A stretch of 64,000 nt of DNA from Candidatus Bilophila faecipullorum (GTDB taxonomy: Bacteria; Desulfobacterota; Desulfovibrionia; Desulfovibrionales; Desulfovibrionaceae): NCBI GenBank assembly GCA_944326695.1, contig CALVEZ010000010.1, positions 1 through 64,000 of the forward strand, read 5' to 3'. The position numbers and the translations under genes were made by a program. Every line of letters begins with the position of its first letter. Positions within the stretch are counted from its first letter, which is position 1. The notes beneath the pieces are model-generated. The model was given only the letters and a program-made list of their open reading frames with translations, did no database searches and had not been told where the DNA came from. Shown piece by piece: positions 18,506-26,096 of the stretch.

Positions 18506-18941
18506 GAGCGTCCCTCACGGTTCGATGTCTTCAAAACCCGTCCGTTGGGGAATGGCCTTGACCACAATGGACAAAACCGGACGGGAAAAACGGAAAGGAA
18601 CAGGCCATGCCCCTCCCCGTTTTGGAAGGATATAGCACGTCCCCGCCCGATGGTCGAGAGCGGGTGCAGGCGAGGTCCAGGTGGGAAGGCGGATTTCTAA
18701 GCCGGAAGGATATGTGATGATGCCTCATTGAAAAAGCCGGAAAGATGGCCTCATTTTTCCGCTCTGGGGCAAGGTTCGGAGAATCGGGAGCGGAAGGGGA
18801 CACTCGCTTTTCCTTCCGGTGGAAGCGGCCCGGAGGAAAGGAGACGAGGAAAAAGAAGGCCCTTCCCAGCGCAGGCCGGGAAGGGCGGGTGTGACAAGGC
18901 GCATCCCGGAGGACGCGCCTTTCATCGTATGGGGACGTTTT
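18506..18941. other. Gene-free stretch before the symporter 3' end
   Basis: No credible ORF. It holds the upstream region of the 57-residue protein (minus) and, at its far end, terminators of the symporter gene. Confidence 0.5.
18852..18886 (-). terminator. Terminator downstream of the symporter gene
   Basis: On the minus strand GCCCTTCCC pairs with GGGAAGGGC, followed by CTTCTTTTTCC. A second hairpin (AAGGCGC..GCGCCTT, 18896-18921) sits between it and the gene. Confidence 0.75.
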
Positions 18942-20207
18942 TTATTCGAAGGTTTCCGTTCCGGTCCGCAGTTCGCTGTTTTCCTCTTCAAAGGGTTCCG
19001 TATTCAAATCGCCTTCCAGACGGGAGACGAGCAGCGCGCCCGTGGCGTCGCCCAAAACATTGGTGGAGGTCCGCACCATGTCGAGGGCGCGGTCAATGCC
19101 CGCGATCAGGGCGATGGCTTCCAGAGGGATATGGACCTGCGTGAAGACGATGCTGATCATGATGAGCCCGGCCCCGGGCACGCCGGCGGTGCCGATGGAG
19201 GCAAGAAGGCCCATGAGCATAATCGTGAGCTGATCAGCGAGGGACAGGGGAATGCCGTAGACTTCCGCCGCAAAAACGGCGGCTACGCCCATATAGATGG
19301 CGGTGCCGTCCATATTGATGGTGTTCCCGAGCGGAATTGAGAAGCTGGCCACGCTCTTGGACGCGCCCAGACGACGGACGGACTGGAGGTTTGTGGGCAG
19401 GGCCGCCGCACTGGAGCAGGTCGTAAAGGCGATGAGCCAAGGCGCGAACACGCCCTTCACGAAGCGGGAAAGCGGCATCCCGATCACGCCCCGCACGAGG
19501 GGGAGATAGCAGATGATGATATGGAGCGCCGTGGCTATGGTCATGACCAGGATGAGCTTGCCGAGCGGCAGCAGGACGTTGATGCCGTGCTTGCTGACGG
19601 TGAAGGCCATGAGGCCGAAGACGCCGATGGGGGCGTACATCATGACCATATTGGTCACGCGGATCATCACGTCGCCAATGAGTTCAAATACCTTCAGGAG
19701 CGGCTTGCCCGCTTCGCCGAGAGAACTCAGGGCGAAGCCGAAAACCACGGCGAAGAAGATAACCTGCAGCATATTGCCTTTGGCCAGCGCGTCGACCGGG
19801 TTCAGAGGCACGATGTTCAGCAGGGTCTGTATAAGGTTGGGGGCCGTGACTTCCTTGGCCTTCAGCCCTTCGGTGGACAGGTTTACCCCTGCGCCGGGTT
19901 CGAGAAGGTTGGCCACGATAAGGCCGATGAGGACGGCCAGGCCGGTCGTAAGAAAGTAATAAATCAGGGTTTTGGTCGCCACGCGGCCCAGTTTGCTCAA
20001 ATCATGGATGCCCGCCGCGCCCGCGATGATGGTGGCAAGGACCAGGGGCACGACCACCATGCGGATAAGCGTGATGAACAGTTGGCCGAAGGGTTGCAGG
20101 TACGCGGCGGTAAAGTCGGGCGTGGAGATGCTGCCCACGATAATGCCCAGCACCAGGCCGATGACCATCTGTGCAGGCAGGCTTAATTTGTGCTGTTTTT
20201 GACTCAT
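18942..20207 (-). CDS. Dicarboxylate/amino acid:cation symporter (DAACS)
   Basis: 421-residue inner-membrane transporter of the GltP/DctA family, importing glutamate/aspartate or C4-dicarboxylates with Na+ or H+. About eight membrane helices; the re-entrant loop region has TCSSAAALPTNLQS (the SSAALP serine-rich hairpin), and the substrate-site helix reads GNTINMDGTAIYMGVAA (NMDGT motif). The C-terminal DRALDMVRTSTNVLGDATGALLVSR is typical. Start at ATG 20207 with GGGGAGGAA upstream. Substrate cannot be told from sequence. Confidence 0.93.
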   Translation of the reverse strand: MSQKQHKLSLPAQMVIGLVLGIIVGSISTPDFTAAYLQPFGQLFITLIRMVVVPLVLATIIAGAAGIHDLSKLGRVATKTLIYYFLTTGLAVLIGLIVANLLEPGAGVNLSTEGLKAKEVTAPNLIQTLLNIVPLNPVDALAKGNMLQVIFFAVVFGFALSSLGEAGKPLLKVFELIGDVMIRVTNMVMMYAPIGVFGLMAFTVSKHGINVLLPLGKLILVMTIATALHIIICYLPLVRGVIGMPLSRFVKGVFAPWLIAFTTCSSAAALPTNLQSVRRLGASKSVASFSIPLGNTINMDGTAIYMGVAAVFAAEVYGIPLSLADQLTIMLMGLLASIGTAGVPGAGLIMISIVFTQVHIPLEAIALIAGIDRALDMVRTSTNVLGDATGALLVSRLEGDLNTEPFEEENSELRTGTETFE

Positions 20208-20662
20208 GTTTCGGTTCCTCCCCTCAATGCAGTTGTAGGTCAATGCAAGAGGACGGCCTTGCAGCGCCGTCCCAATCTCACCGTATGGTCATAGACAATT
20301 GCGACGCGGAGGACAAGTCCCGGGCGGCTTTTTCCCCTTGCTCGAACAGGGCACGCCGCAAGAGGGAAGGGCCACCGCATCCCGTACCCCATCTCGCCGC
20401 GACCTCTCACCTGAGGCGGCGGCTTCTTCTCGGATGGAAAAGGGCCATGCCTTTTCTTTGTTCGGCCCTGTTCTTCTGTGCTTGGAACGGGGGAAGGGGG
20501 GAACGCAGGTCGTAGGGCAGTTTATACGTTTAAAACGTAAAAATAAGAAAAAGAATATGTTATACTAGTGGGAGGCTCGGCTGATCTGTGGTTGAATGCG
20601 TTTGCTGTCAATCGGCCCGATCACACGGGATGCTTGGGATTATAAAATCAGGGAGGTTTTTT
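20208..20662. other. Divergent intergenic region, symporter / membrane protein
   Basis: 455 bases without a credible ORF. It includes a small hairpin GACGGC-cttgca-GCCGTC-type near 20250 on the symporter side and, on the plus strand, the extended -10 promoter of the next gene. The last 60 bases are markedly A-rich. Confidence 0.5.
20558..20566 (+). promoter_or_regulatory. Extended -10 promoter of the membrane protein gene
   Basis: TGTTATACT (TGN-TATACT) inside an A-rich stretch with no clear -35. Start would be near 20573, giving a leader of about 90 nt. Confidence 0.55.
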
Positions 20663-21718
20663 ATGGTTACGGAACAGACGGTATGCGTCTTCGGCTGGTC
20701 GTCGTGGAGCGGTGTCCTCGCAGGTGTGGTCACAGCTATCGCGCTGTCGATTATCATGGCGATTCTCGGCGTGGCCCTTGGCTTTACGGTGGTGAGCCCC
20801 AAATCGGATGATCCCATGTCCGGGCTTGGCGTCGCCTTCGGGGTATGGTCCTTCATCTCCGTGGTGGTGAGCATGGCGGGCGGCGGTTTCGTTTCCGGCC
20901 TTTTCACCGGCTACAGGGGCATGGAACATGGCTTTCTGGTGTGGGCGCTGGCGCTCATTGTGGCTACCTTCTTCAGCAGCGTAGCCGTAGGAGCCGCCGT
21001 GCGCACCATCGGTTCGGCGGTGAAGAGCGTTGGCTCGGGGGCCGCCGGGGTCGTCTCCACGGTGGGCAAGGAAACCGTGAATATGGCGTCCAACGCCGTG
21101 TCCGGGCTGCTTGAAAAGGTAAATATCGATATGGATTCCGATACCTTGGCCTCCGACGTTTCCGACGTGCTGCGCGACACCGGTATCGAAACGCTCCAGC
21201 CCGCCTATCTGCAGCAGCAGATGCGCGAAGCCCGCGCCGACTTGCGGGGCGCCCTGCATCAGCTCAGCATGAACCCTTCCAATTACGAGACCATCATCTC
21301 CCAGTTCCTTGAAAAGGAAGAGGCCCGCGTCACGGCGCTGACGAAGGACATCAATAAGGAAGATGCCATACAAGCGGTCATGCGTACCCGTAACGTTTCC
21401 CGTCCGGAAGCCGAAACCATGGTCAACAATGCCATCGCCGCCTATGACAAGGTGCTCGACAAGGCGAAGACGACCTTGGCCGACGCCGGTGATCAGGTGC
21501 GGGAAGCGCAGCAGTACATGAAGGATATGGCGGATCAGGCCCGCGAAACGGCCGACAAGTGGGCTTCGGAAGCGGCCAAGGCCGCCCTTGCCGCCGCCAT
21601 CGCCCTGATCGTGGCCGCCTTCATCAGCATGGGCGCTGGTGTCTACGGCGTCCGCTACTCCGCTCACTGGTATGCCTATAATCATACCGACATCAATAAC
21701 AGCGACTTGATGCGCTAG
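20663..21718 (+). CDS. Membrane protein with long amphipathic central helix
   Basis: 351 residues. Three membrane helices lie in the first 125 residues (about 14-46, 60-85, 92-112), glycine- and alanine-rich, then a mostly soluble helical stretch (about 130-315) and a last membrane helix AAIALIVAAFISMGAG near 315-340. The first part resembles widespread YrzE/TIGR04086-like small membrane proteins. The middle part has Asp/Gln-rich helices such as DADQVREAQQYMKDMADQ-type repeats that look like coiled coil. ATG at 20663 with GGGAGG 7 nt upstream. Function unknown; monocistronic, with its own promoter and terminator. Confidence 0.78.
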   Translation: MVTEQTVCVFGWSSWSGVLAGVVTAIALSIIMAILGVALGFTVVSPKSDDPMSGLGVAFGVWSFISVVVSMAGGGFVSGLFTGYRGMEHGFLVWALALIVATFFSSVAVGAAVRTIGSAVKSVGSGAAGVVSTVGKETVNMASNAVSGLLEKVNIDMDSDTLASDVSDVLRDTGIETLQPAYLQQQMREARADLRGALHQLSMNPSNYETIISQFLEKEEARVTALTKDINKEDAIQAVMRTRNVSRPEAETMVNNAIAAYDKVLDKAKTTLADAGDQVREAQQYMKDMADQARETADKWASEAAKAALAAAIALIVAAFISMGAGVYGVRYSAHWYAYNHTDINNSDLMR

Positions 21719-21813
21719 GCCCTGCGCGGCGTCCCGCGGCGACGTGGGGCGTCCGCGCCGTATCCGGACGTGTCCGACGCCGGGTGAAGGCCACAAGGTT
21801 TGCGGACCAGATG

Positions 21814-21842
21814 AAGAGGAGGGTTTTGACCTTCCTCTTTTT
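21814..21842 (+). terminator. Terminator of the membrane protein gene
   Basis: AAGAGGAGG and CCTTCCTCTT pair (one bulge) around TTTTGA, followed by TTT. Confidence 0.8.
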
Positions 21843-22106
21843 GCATTCCTTGAGAACAGCGGACGGCAAAAAACTGTGGGGATTGCGCTGGGCGTCAGAG
21901 GATGCCGCAATCCTTGGTCGGCTCTGGAAGAAGGAACTTCAAAGGTCGAAGGATGGTGTCCCTCGCCCTTGAGCGACCCTTTCTCCGGCGGAGGTTCCTT
22001 CCGTGTCTTTGCGGGGGGCGGAGTGGTGGAAACGGGGCCGGGGTTGACAAGGGAAGGCTTCCTGTCCCAAAAGGGATACGTAAAGAAAAGGGCCGTGATC
22101 CCTGAG

Positions 22107-22149
22107 AAGACTTGTGCTTTCCAGCGGGTCACCTGTGGAAAGTCTTTTT
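22107..22149 (+). terminator. Terminator-like hairpin just upstream of the 76-residue gene
   Basis: AAGACT..TTCC pairs with GGAAAGTCTT, with a bulge on the 5' side, and runs into TTTTTG. It ends only 15 nt before the start codon, so it could act as an attenuator. Confidence 0.4.
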
Positions 22150-22164
22150 GACCGTGGAGTCGAT

Positions 22165-22395
22165 ATGAACGCGCAATCCCCGGAAAAAACATATGATGTT
22201 CTTTTTGTGGCCCGGACGCCCGGCGAAACGAAGCCGGCGGGCATGATCGCGGAGAATGTGGACAAGGCGACCGCCATCAGCTACGCGCAAAAGTATTGCC
22301 ACCGTAACGAGGACAATGAGGGCGTGATGATCGCCTATCACGGGACGACCATCCAGCCGGAAGGCTCGGAATGGTGGTTCCACTGCTGCGGCTAG
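22165..22395 (+). CDS. Small hypothetical protein
   Basis: 76 residues, MNAQSPEKTYDVLFVARTPG... ending WWFHCCG. No signal peptide or membrane span. Composition looks like a compact alpha/beta domain; C-terminal paired cysteines (HCCG) and two other features (KYCHRNED, AYHG) give several possible metal ligands. ATG 22165 has GGAG 6 nt upstream. I do not recognise the family. Single gene with its own terminator. Confidence 0.7.
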   Translation: MNAQSPEKTYDVLFVARTPGETKPAGMIAENVDKATAISYAQKYCHRNEDNEGVMIAYHGTTIQPEGSEWWFHCCG

Positions 22396-22537
22396 GCATC
22401 TCCTTCCCCATCGAGGGTGTTTCCGAGGGAAAGCCTTTCCCTGGCAGGAGACGCGGCGGCAGCCGGAAAAGAAGGTTTGTATGAAGACGCGCGCAGCCGC
22501 GTGAGGCTAGGCGGTCTTCACGGCGGCGCTTGAACGG

Positions 22538-22564
22538 CAGCCCGGGAAAATCCCGGGCTGTTCG
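22538..22564 (+). terminator. Terminator downstream of the 76-residue gene
   Basis: CAGCCCGGG-AAAA-TCCCGGGCTG is a near-perfect 9-bp stem followed by TTCG. A second hairpin (AGGGAAAG/CTTTCCCT) lies at about 22427-22444. Confidence 0.65.
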
Positions 22565-22618
22565 TGTGTGAAGGAGGGACCTTGGTTTCAGATTCCGAAG
22601 GATTTTTCAGGAGGGAAA

Positions 22619-23392
22619 TCAGTCGTTCCGCGCATTTCCCTGTGCGGCGGCGATGGCTGGTATGCTTTCCACAAGCAGGCGCGTCACTTTTTCCGCATTG
22701 GCCTTGAAGACGGCGAAGACTTCCTCCCAGCTCACCGGGGTTTCATCCTCTTTCCAGCAATCGTAGTCCGTCGACATGGCTATGGCCGCATAGGGCAGGC
22801 CCGCTTCGTTGGCGAGGGCCGCTTCCGTGGCGACGGACATGTTGATGACGTCTGCGCCCCACATCCGGAACATGCGCGATTCCGCCCGCGTGGAGAAGCG
22901 GGGGCCTTCAATGGTGATGAGCGTCCCTTGCGGATGGTGCGGTATGCCCATGCGGACGCAGCCCTCAATGAGGATGGCGCGCAAGCCCGGATCAAAGGGA
23001 TCGGGCATGGCCGCGTGCACGGGTTCATGTGGCCGGAAGGACTCGTGAAAAGTCATGTGGCGTTGCTTGGTGAAGTCGATGAACTGATCGACGATGACGA
23101 GGTCCCCCCGCCGGATTTCCTCACGCAGGGAGCCGGTGGCCGTGGTCGCGAGAATGTGCGTGCAGCCGGCATCCTTGAGCGCCTGTATGTTGGCCCGGTA
23201 GTTGACGCGGCTCGGCGTGATGGTATGCGCCCGCCCGTGCCGCGCAAGAATCGCCACGGGCACGCCCGCGAGGTCGCCTTCGCGCAGGGGAGAAGAGGGA
23301 GCGCCCCACTGCGTATCTGCGACGGTATCCCGCGCGTGGGCGAAAATGTCCAGATCGTCCAGCCCGCTGCCGCCGATGATGCCTATTTTCAT
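22619..23392 (-). CDS. mtnP: S-methyl-5'-thioadenosine phosphorylase MtnP
   Basis: Cleaves methylthioadenosine (by-product of polyamine or homoserine-lactone synthesis) with phosphate into adenine and methylthioribose-1-phosphate. N-terminal IGIIGGSGLDDL binds phosphate; TATGSLREEI, the IEGPRFSTRAESRMFR segment and NMSVATEAALA are family hallmarks, and STDYDCW is the base-site loop of MTA-type phosphorylases. 257 residues. Its ATG overlaps the stop of the aldolase gene (ATGA), so it is the last gene of a three-gene operon. Confidence 0.93.
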   Translation of the reverse strand: MKIGIIGGSGLDDLDIFAHARDTVADTQWGAPSSPLREGDLAGVPVAILARHGRAHTITPSRVNYRANIQALKDAGCTHILATTATGSLREEIRRGDLVIVDQFIDFTKQRHMTFHESFRPHEPVHAAMPDPFDPGLRAILIEGCVRMGIPHHPQGTLITIEGPRFSTRAESRMFRMWGADVINMSVATEAALANEAGLPYAAIAMSTDYDCWKEDETPVSWEEVFAVFKANAEKVTRLLVESIPAIAAAQGNARND

Positions 23393-24051
23393 ACGTGCTC
23401 CTTTTCCTTAAGGGTAAGAATGAGGTCAAGGGCCGAAGCGACGGCCTCGGCGTAGGCAAAGACGCCGTCGGCATGGCCGGCGGTGACGAAAACGCCCTGG
23501 TTCGGAGGAAGCGTGGCCGCCAGCCGGCTCACCGCGTGGGAAAGGGCGGGCGTGCCGTAGGCGGCGGAGGCGGGGGTATGGGGATGGCCTTTCGCCAGCA
23601 AAGCCTCGAACAGGCGCGGAGAGTGGATGTGGATCACGCAGCGGGCGGCGGGAACGGCGCGATAGACGGCCCAGTGGGTCATGGCTTCGGAGGAAGCCTG
23701 AACCGGCCCGAAGGAGCGCACCGTGTTGGCTTCGGGATCGCATTCGCGGACAAGAGCATAGCCCTCTTTCCCCAAGACGCGGGCGGCGCCGGTCCCGCTT
23801 CCGCTGATGAGGAAAAGCGTCTCCGTCAGCCGCAGGGAAATGTTGCCGTAGCCTATCCCCGCTGCCGTGACGCCGATGAGCCCGGCATCATGGAGCGCGG
23901 TCCGGGCCGTATCCAGTTCCGGAAAGCCGCGCAACGCCGTTTCTGCCGCTTCACGGACGGCGAGGGGCTGGGCGCGGACAAGCGTCTCCACTTCCCCGTA
24001 TTCGTGAAGGGCCGCGTACTTGACGACGCCTTCGGATTCGTCCTTTTTCAT
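23389..24051 (-). CDS. Class II aldolase/adducin protein (Ald2- or MtnB-like)
   Basis: 220-residue zinc-dependent class II aldolase family protein. Zinc ligands appear as VIHIHSPRLF near residue 135 and a third His in TAGHADGVFAY near 199; the preceding SSEAMTHWAVY contributes the usual Glu. The same fold serves as methylthioribulose-1-phosphate dehydratase (MtnB) or as the methylthioribulose-phosphate aldolase of the DHAP shunt (Ald2); the sequence alone does not decide. The context does favour a salvage role: its start overlaps the mtnA stop by 4 nt and its stop overlaps mtnP by 4 nt. Confidence 0.85.
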   Translation of the reverse strand: MKKDESEGVVKYAALHEYGEVETLVRAQPLAVREAAETALRGFPELDTARTALHDAGLIGVTAAGIGYGNISLRLTETLFLISGSGTGAARVLGKEGYALVRECDPEANTVRSFGPVQASSEAMTHWAVYRAVPAARCVIHIHSPRLFEALLAKGHPHTPASAAYGTPALSHAVSRLAATLPPNQGVFVTAGHADGVFAYAEAVASALDLILTLKEKEHV

Positions 24052-25169
24052 GCGCGGGCCCCCGCTTCCGGGTACAGCGAAAGGACGCCTTCCTCGGAGG
24101 CCGGACAAAGGCCCCTTTCGGAGATGAGCCCCGTGATCAGACGGTTCGGGGTTACGTCAAAGGCCCAGTTGCCCGCGGGCGTTTCGTCGGGGCAGATTTG
24201 CACCGGTACCAGCACGCCTTCGGGCGTTTTTCCCAGCACGGTACGCACTTCTTCCCCGCCGCGTTGTTCGATGGGAATTTCAGCCACGCCGTCGGAGAGG
24301 GAAAAATCAAAGGTGGAGGAGGGAAGCGCCACGTAAAAAGGGACCCCATTGTCGTGGGCGGCCAAGGCTTTGAGATAGGTTCCGATTTTATTGGCCGCGT
24401 CGCCGCGCCGGGTCACGCGGTCCGCTCCCGTAATGACGATATCCACAAGGCCGTGCTGCATGAGATGGCCGCCCGCGTTGTCCGCGATCAGCGTGTGCGG
24501 CACGCCATGCCGGGCCAGTTCCCATGCGGTCAGCCCCGCGCCCTGATTGCGGGGACGGGTTTCATCCACCCAGACATGGACAGGGAGCCCCGCATCATGC
24601 GCCGCGTACACGGGGGCCAAGGCCGAGCCGTAATCGACGAAAGCCAGCCAGCCCGCGTTGCAATGCGTCAGGATACGCACGGGCTCGCCCGGGCCTTTGC
24701 GGGCGGCTATGGCTTCCAGAAGGTTTTTGCCGTGCTCTCCGATGCGTCGGCACGCTTGCGCGTCCTCATCCGCGATGCGATCCGCCGTCTCCCGGGCGAG
24801 GCGCCGCTTTTCGGCGGGCGATGCCCCTTGTGCAAGGGCATCGAGCTGTCGTTTCACCGCCCATGCCAGATTGGAGGCCGTGGGCCGGGTTTGGCGCAGG
24901 CGCGCGGCGGCGTCCAGCATGAAGGCGTCAAAGGAGGCGTTGTCCCGGCACGGCGCTTCACAGGCGGCCAGCCACATGCCGTAGCCCGCCGTCGCGCCGA
25001 TGAGCCCGGCGCCCCTGACGAGCATGTCCCGGATGGCCGCGCACACGGCCTCAAAGGATTCCAGACGGGCCGTGGCGAAACGGTGAGGCAACAGATGCTG
25101 ATCAATGACCGTCAGGGTGCCCGTTTCGTCAATCCAGATGGTCCTGTACGCCTTGCCGTCGATATTCAT
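24048..25169 (-). CDS. mtnA: S-methyl-5-thioribose-1-phosphate isomerase MtnA
   Basis: Converts methylthioribose-1-phosphate to methylthioribulose-1-phosphate. The catalytic Cys lies in ILTHCNAGWLA and the Asp in ITGADRVTRRGDAANKIGTY, with RGAGLIGATAGYGM earlier; all match the family. 373 residues from ATG 25169, chosen for the GGAGG site 8 nt upstream and the MNIDGKAYRTIW family N-terminus; an upstream extension of 53 codons is rejected. First gene of mtnA-aldolase-mtnP. Confidence 0.94.
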   Translation of the reverse strand: MNIDGKAYRTIWIDETGTLTVIDQHLLPHRFATARLESFEAVCAAIRDMLVRGAGLIGATAGYGMWLAACEAPCRDNASFDAFMLDAAARLRQTRPTASNLAWAVKRQLDALAQGASPAEKRRLARETADRIADEDAQACRRIGEHGKNLLEAIAARKGPGEPVRILTHCNAGWLAFVDYGSALAPVYAAHDAGLPVHVWVDETRPRNQGAGLTAWELARHGVPHTLIADNAGGHLMQHGLVDIVITGADRVTRRGDAANKIGTYLKALAAHDNGVPFYVALPSSTFDFSLSDGVAEIPIEQRGGEEVRTVLGKTPEGVLVPVQICPDETPAGNWAFDVTPNRLITGLISERGLCPASEEGVLSLYPEAGARA

Positions 25170-25293
25170 GAGGAAGCCTCCGCAGCCCAACTTGATGTCG
25201 TGAGCTATAAACGAAAGGCGTGAGGGATGTCCAGCCGGAGGATTGCCGAGGCCGTGAGCGGGCCTTATGTCACGGAAAAGAAGGAGGCGGAAC

Positions 25294-25458
25294 ATGCGCA
25301 CGCTTTTTTTAGTGACGGCAATGGGCACACTCTTGCTTTTGGGTGGGTGCTGGTATCACGGAGAACATCATTCGGCCCACGACTCCCGCTATTACGGCGA
25401 TTTCGCTTCGCAACGCATGGGGCCGCCGAAGGGAAGCGCCTTTCTTTCGCATTGGTGA
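25294..25458 (+). CDS. Small histidine-rich lipoprotein
   Basis: 54-residue putative lipoprotein. The hydrophobic leader MRTLFLVTAMGTLLLLGGC ends in the lipobox LLGGC with Cys at residue 19. The mature part is only about 36 residues and starts WYHGEHHSAHDSRYY with four His in seven positions, suggesting metal or surface binding. A strong AAGGAGG sits 6 nt before ATG 25294. No family recognised. It stands alone between mtnA and the 3' end of the hydrogenase operon. Confidence 0.72.
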   Translation: MRTLFLVTAMGTLLLLGGCWYHGEHHSAHDSRYYGDFASQRMGPPKGSAFLSHW

Positions 25459-25471
25459 GGATGGCCGCGGA

Positions 25472-25513
25472 CGGTTCTGAGCCGGAGAAAAACGGTTCCG
25501 AGCCGGAGAAAAA
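25472..25513. repeat. Tandem 21-nt repeat (two copies)
   Basis: CGGTTCTGAGCCGGAGAAAAA and CGGTTCCGAGCCGGAGAAAAA differ at one base and lie back to back between the small lipoprotein gene and the hydrogenase terminator. Confidence 0.8.
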
Positions 25514-25514
25514 A

Positions 25515-25540
25515 GGAAGGGGGGAATCTTCCCCCCTTCC
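25515..25540 (-). terminator. Terminator of the hydrogenase operon
   Basis: On the minus strand GGAAGGGGGGAA and TTCCCCCCTTCC form a perfect 12-bp stem around GA, followed by TTTTTTCTCC. Placed just after hyaD. Confidence 0.92.
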
Positions 25541-25549
25541 GCGTCGGCT

Positions 25550-26095
25550 TTACAGCGATAAGGGCGCGTATCGCTCAAGCGATATGCCCTGATTATGGAA
25601 GGCGCTTCCTCCCCGGCCCGGGAGCGGGGCAGCGTCCCATTCCCCGAGTTGGGCAAGGGCCAGCTCCACCACCGTATCAAGTTGTGCAAAGGCGCTGCGG
25701 CTCAGCGTATGCCCATAGGACAGATCGGCGGGCTGTACCCCGAGCAGGCGGGTTTCTTCGGGCAGGCAGTCCGTCAATGCCGCCAGCGCCATGACCTCGG
25801 AAAAGCTGCTTTGATGCATACTGACCTTATGGGCGCTCAGATAGGCAGGGATTTCGGTGCTGTCCTTACAAACGAGGCTTCCCGGCTCAAGCCCGAAATC
25901 CACGGCATCCAAAAGGAGAAGGCGGTCCGCCCGTTCCACGAAGGCCAGCAAAGGATAGCCCTGCGTACCCGCGTCCACGATTTCCACATGGTCCGGGAAG
26001 GCGTAACGTGTATGGAGCCTTTCGGCAGCCCGGACCCCGAAGCCTTCATCCCCGTAAAGGATATTCCCCAGCCCGAGCACGACGACGCGCCGCAT
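25550..26095 (-). CDS. hyaD: [NiFe] hydrogenase maturation protease HyaD/HupD
   Basis: Endoprotease that removes the C-terminal peptide of the hydrogenase large subunit after nickel insertion. N-terminal VLGLGNILYGDEGFGVRAAE carries the first metal-sensing acid (Glu in GDEG), LLLDAVDFG the Asp, and SMHQSSFSEVMALA the His, as in HyaD/HybD. 181 residues, normal. It begins one base after the cytochrome b stop. Its natural substrate is HyaB, whose cleavable tail is visible. Confidence 0.93.
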   Translation of the reverse strand: MRRVVVLGLGNILYGDEGFGVRAAERLHTRYAFPDHVEIVDAGTQGYPLLAFVERADRLLLLDAVDFGLEPGSLVCKDSTEIPAYLSAHKVSMHQSSFSEVMALAALTDCLPEETRLLGVQPADLSYGHTLSRSAFAQLDTVVELALAQLGEWDAAPLPGRGGSAFHNQGISLERYAPLSL

Positions 26096-26096
26096 A

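Larger units (their letters stand above)
21719..22164. other. Intergenic leader region before the 76-residue gene
   Basis: 446 bases with no good ORF. It holds the membrane-protein terminator, an 8-bp inverted repeat GGATTGCG/CGCAATCC (21880-21913), a GACA..GGAAG/CTTCC..TGTC hairpin near 22050, and a terminator-like hairpin at 22107-22149 just before the next gene. Confidence 0.5.

Noticed and set aside
22100-22140. CTGAGA in the leader of the 76-residue gene, recalling the TPP riboswitch.
   Set aside because: The matching ACCTGAT..GG..TAA core and three-way junction are missing.
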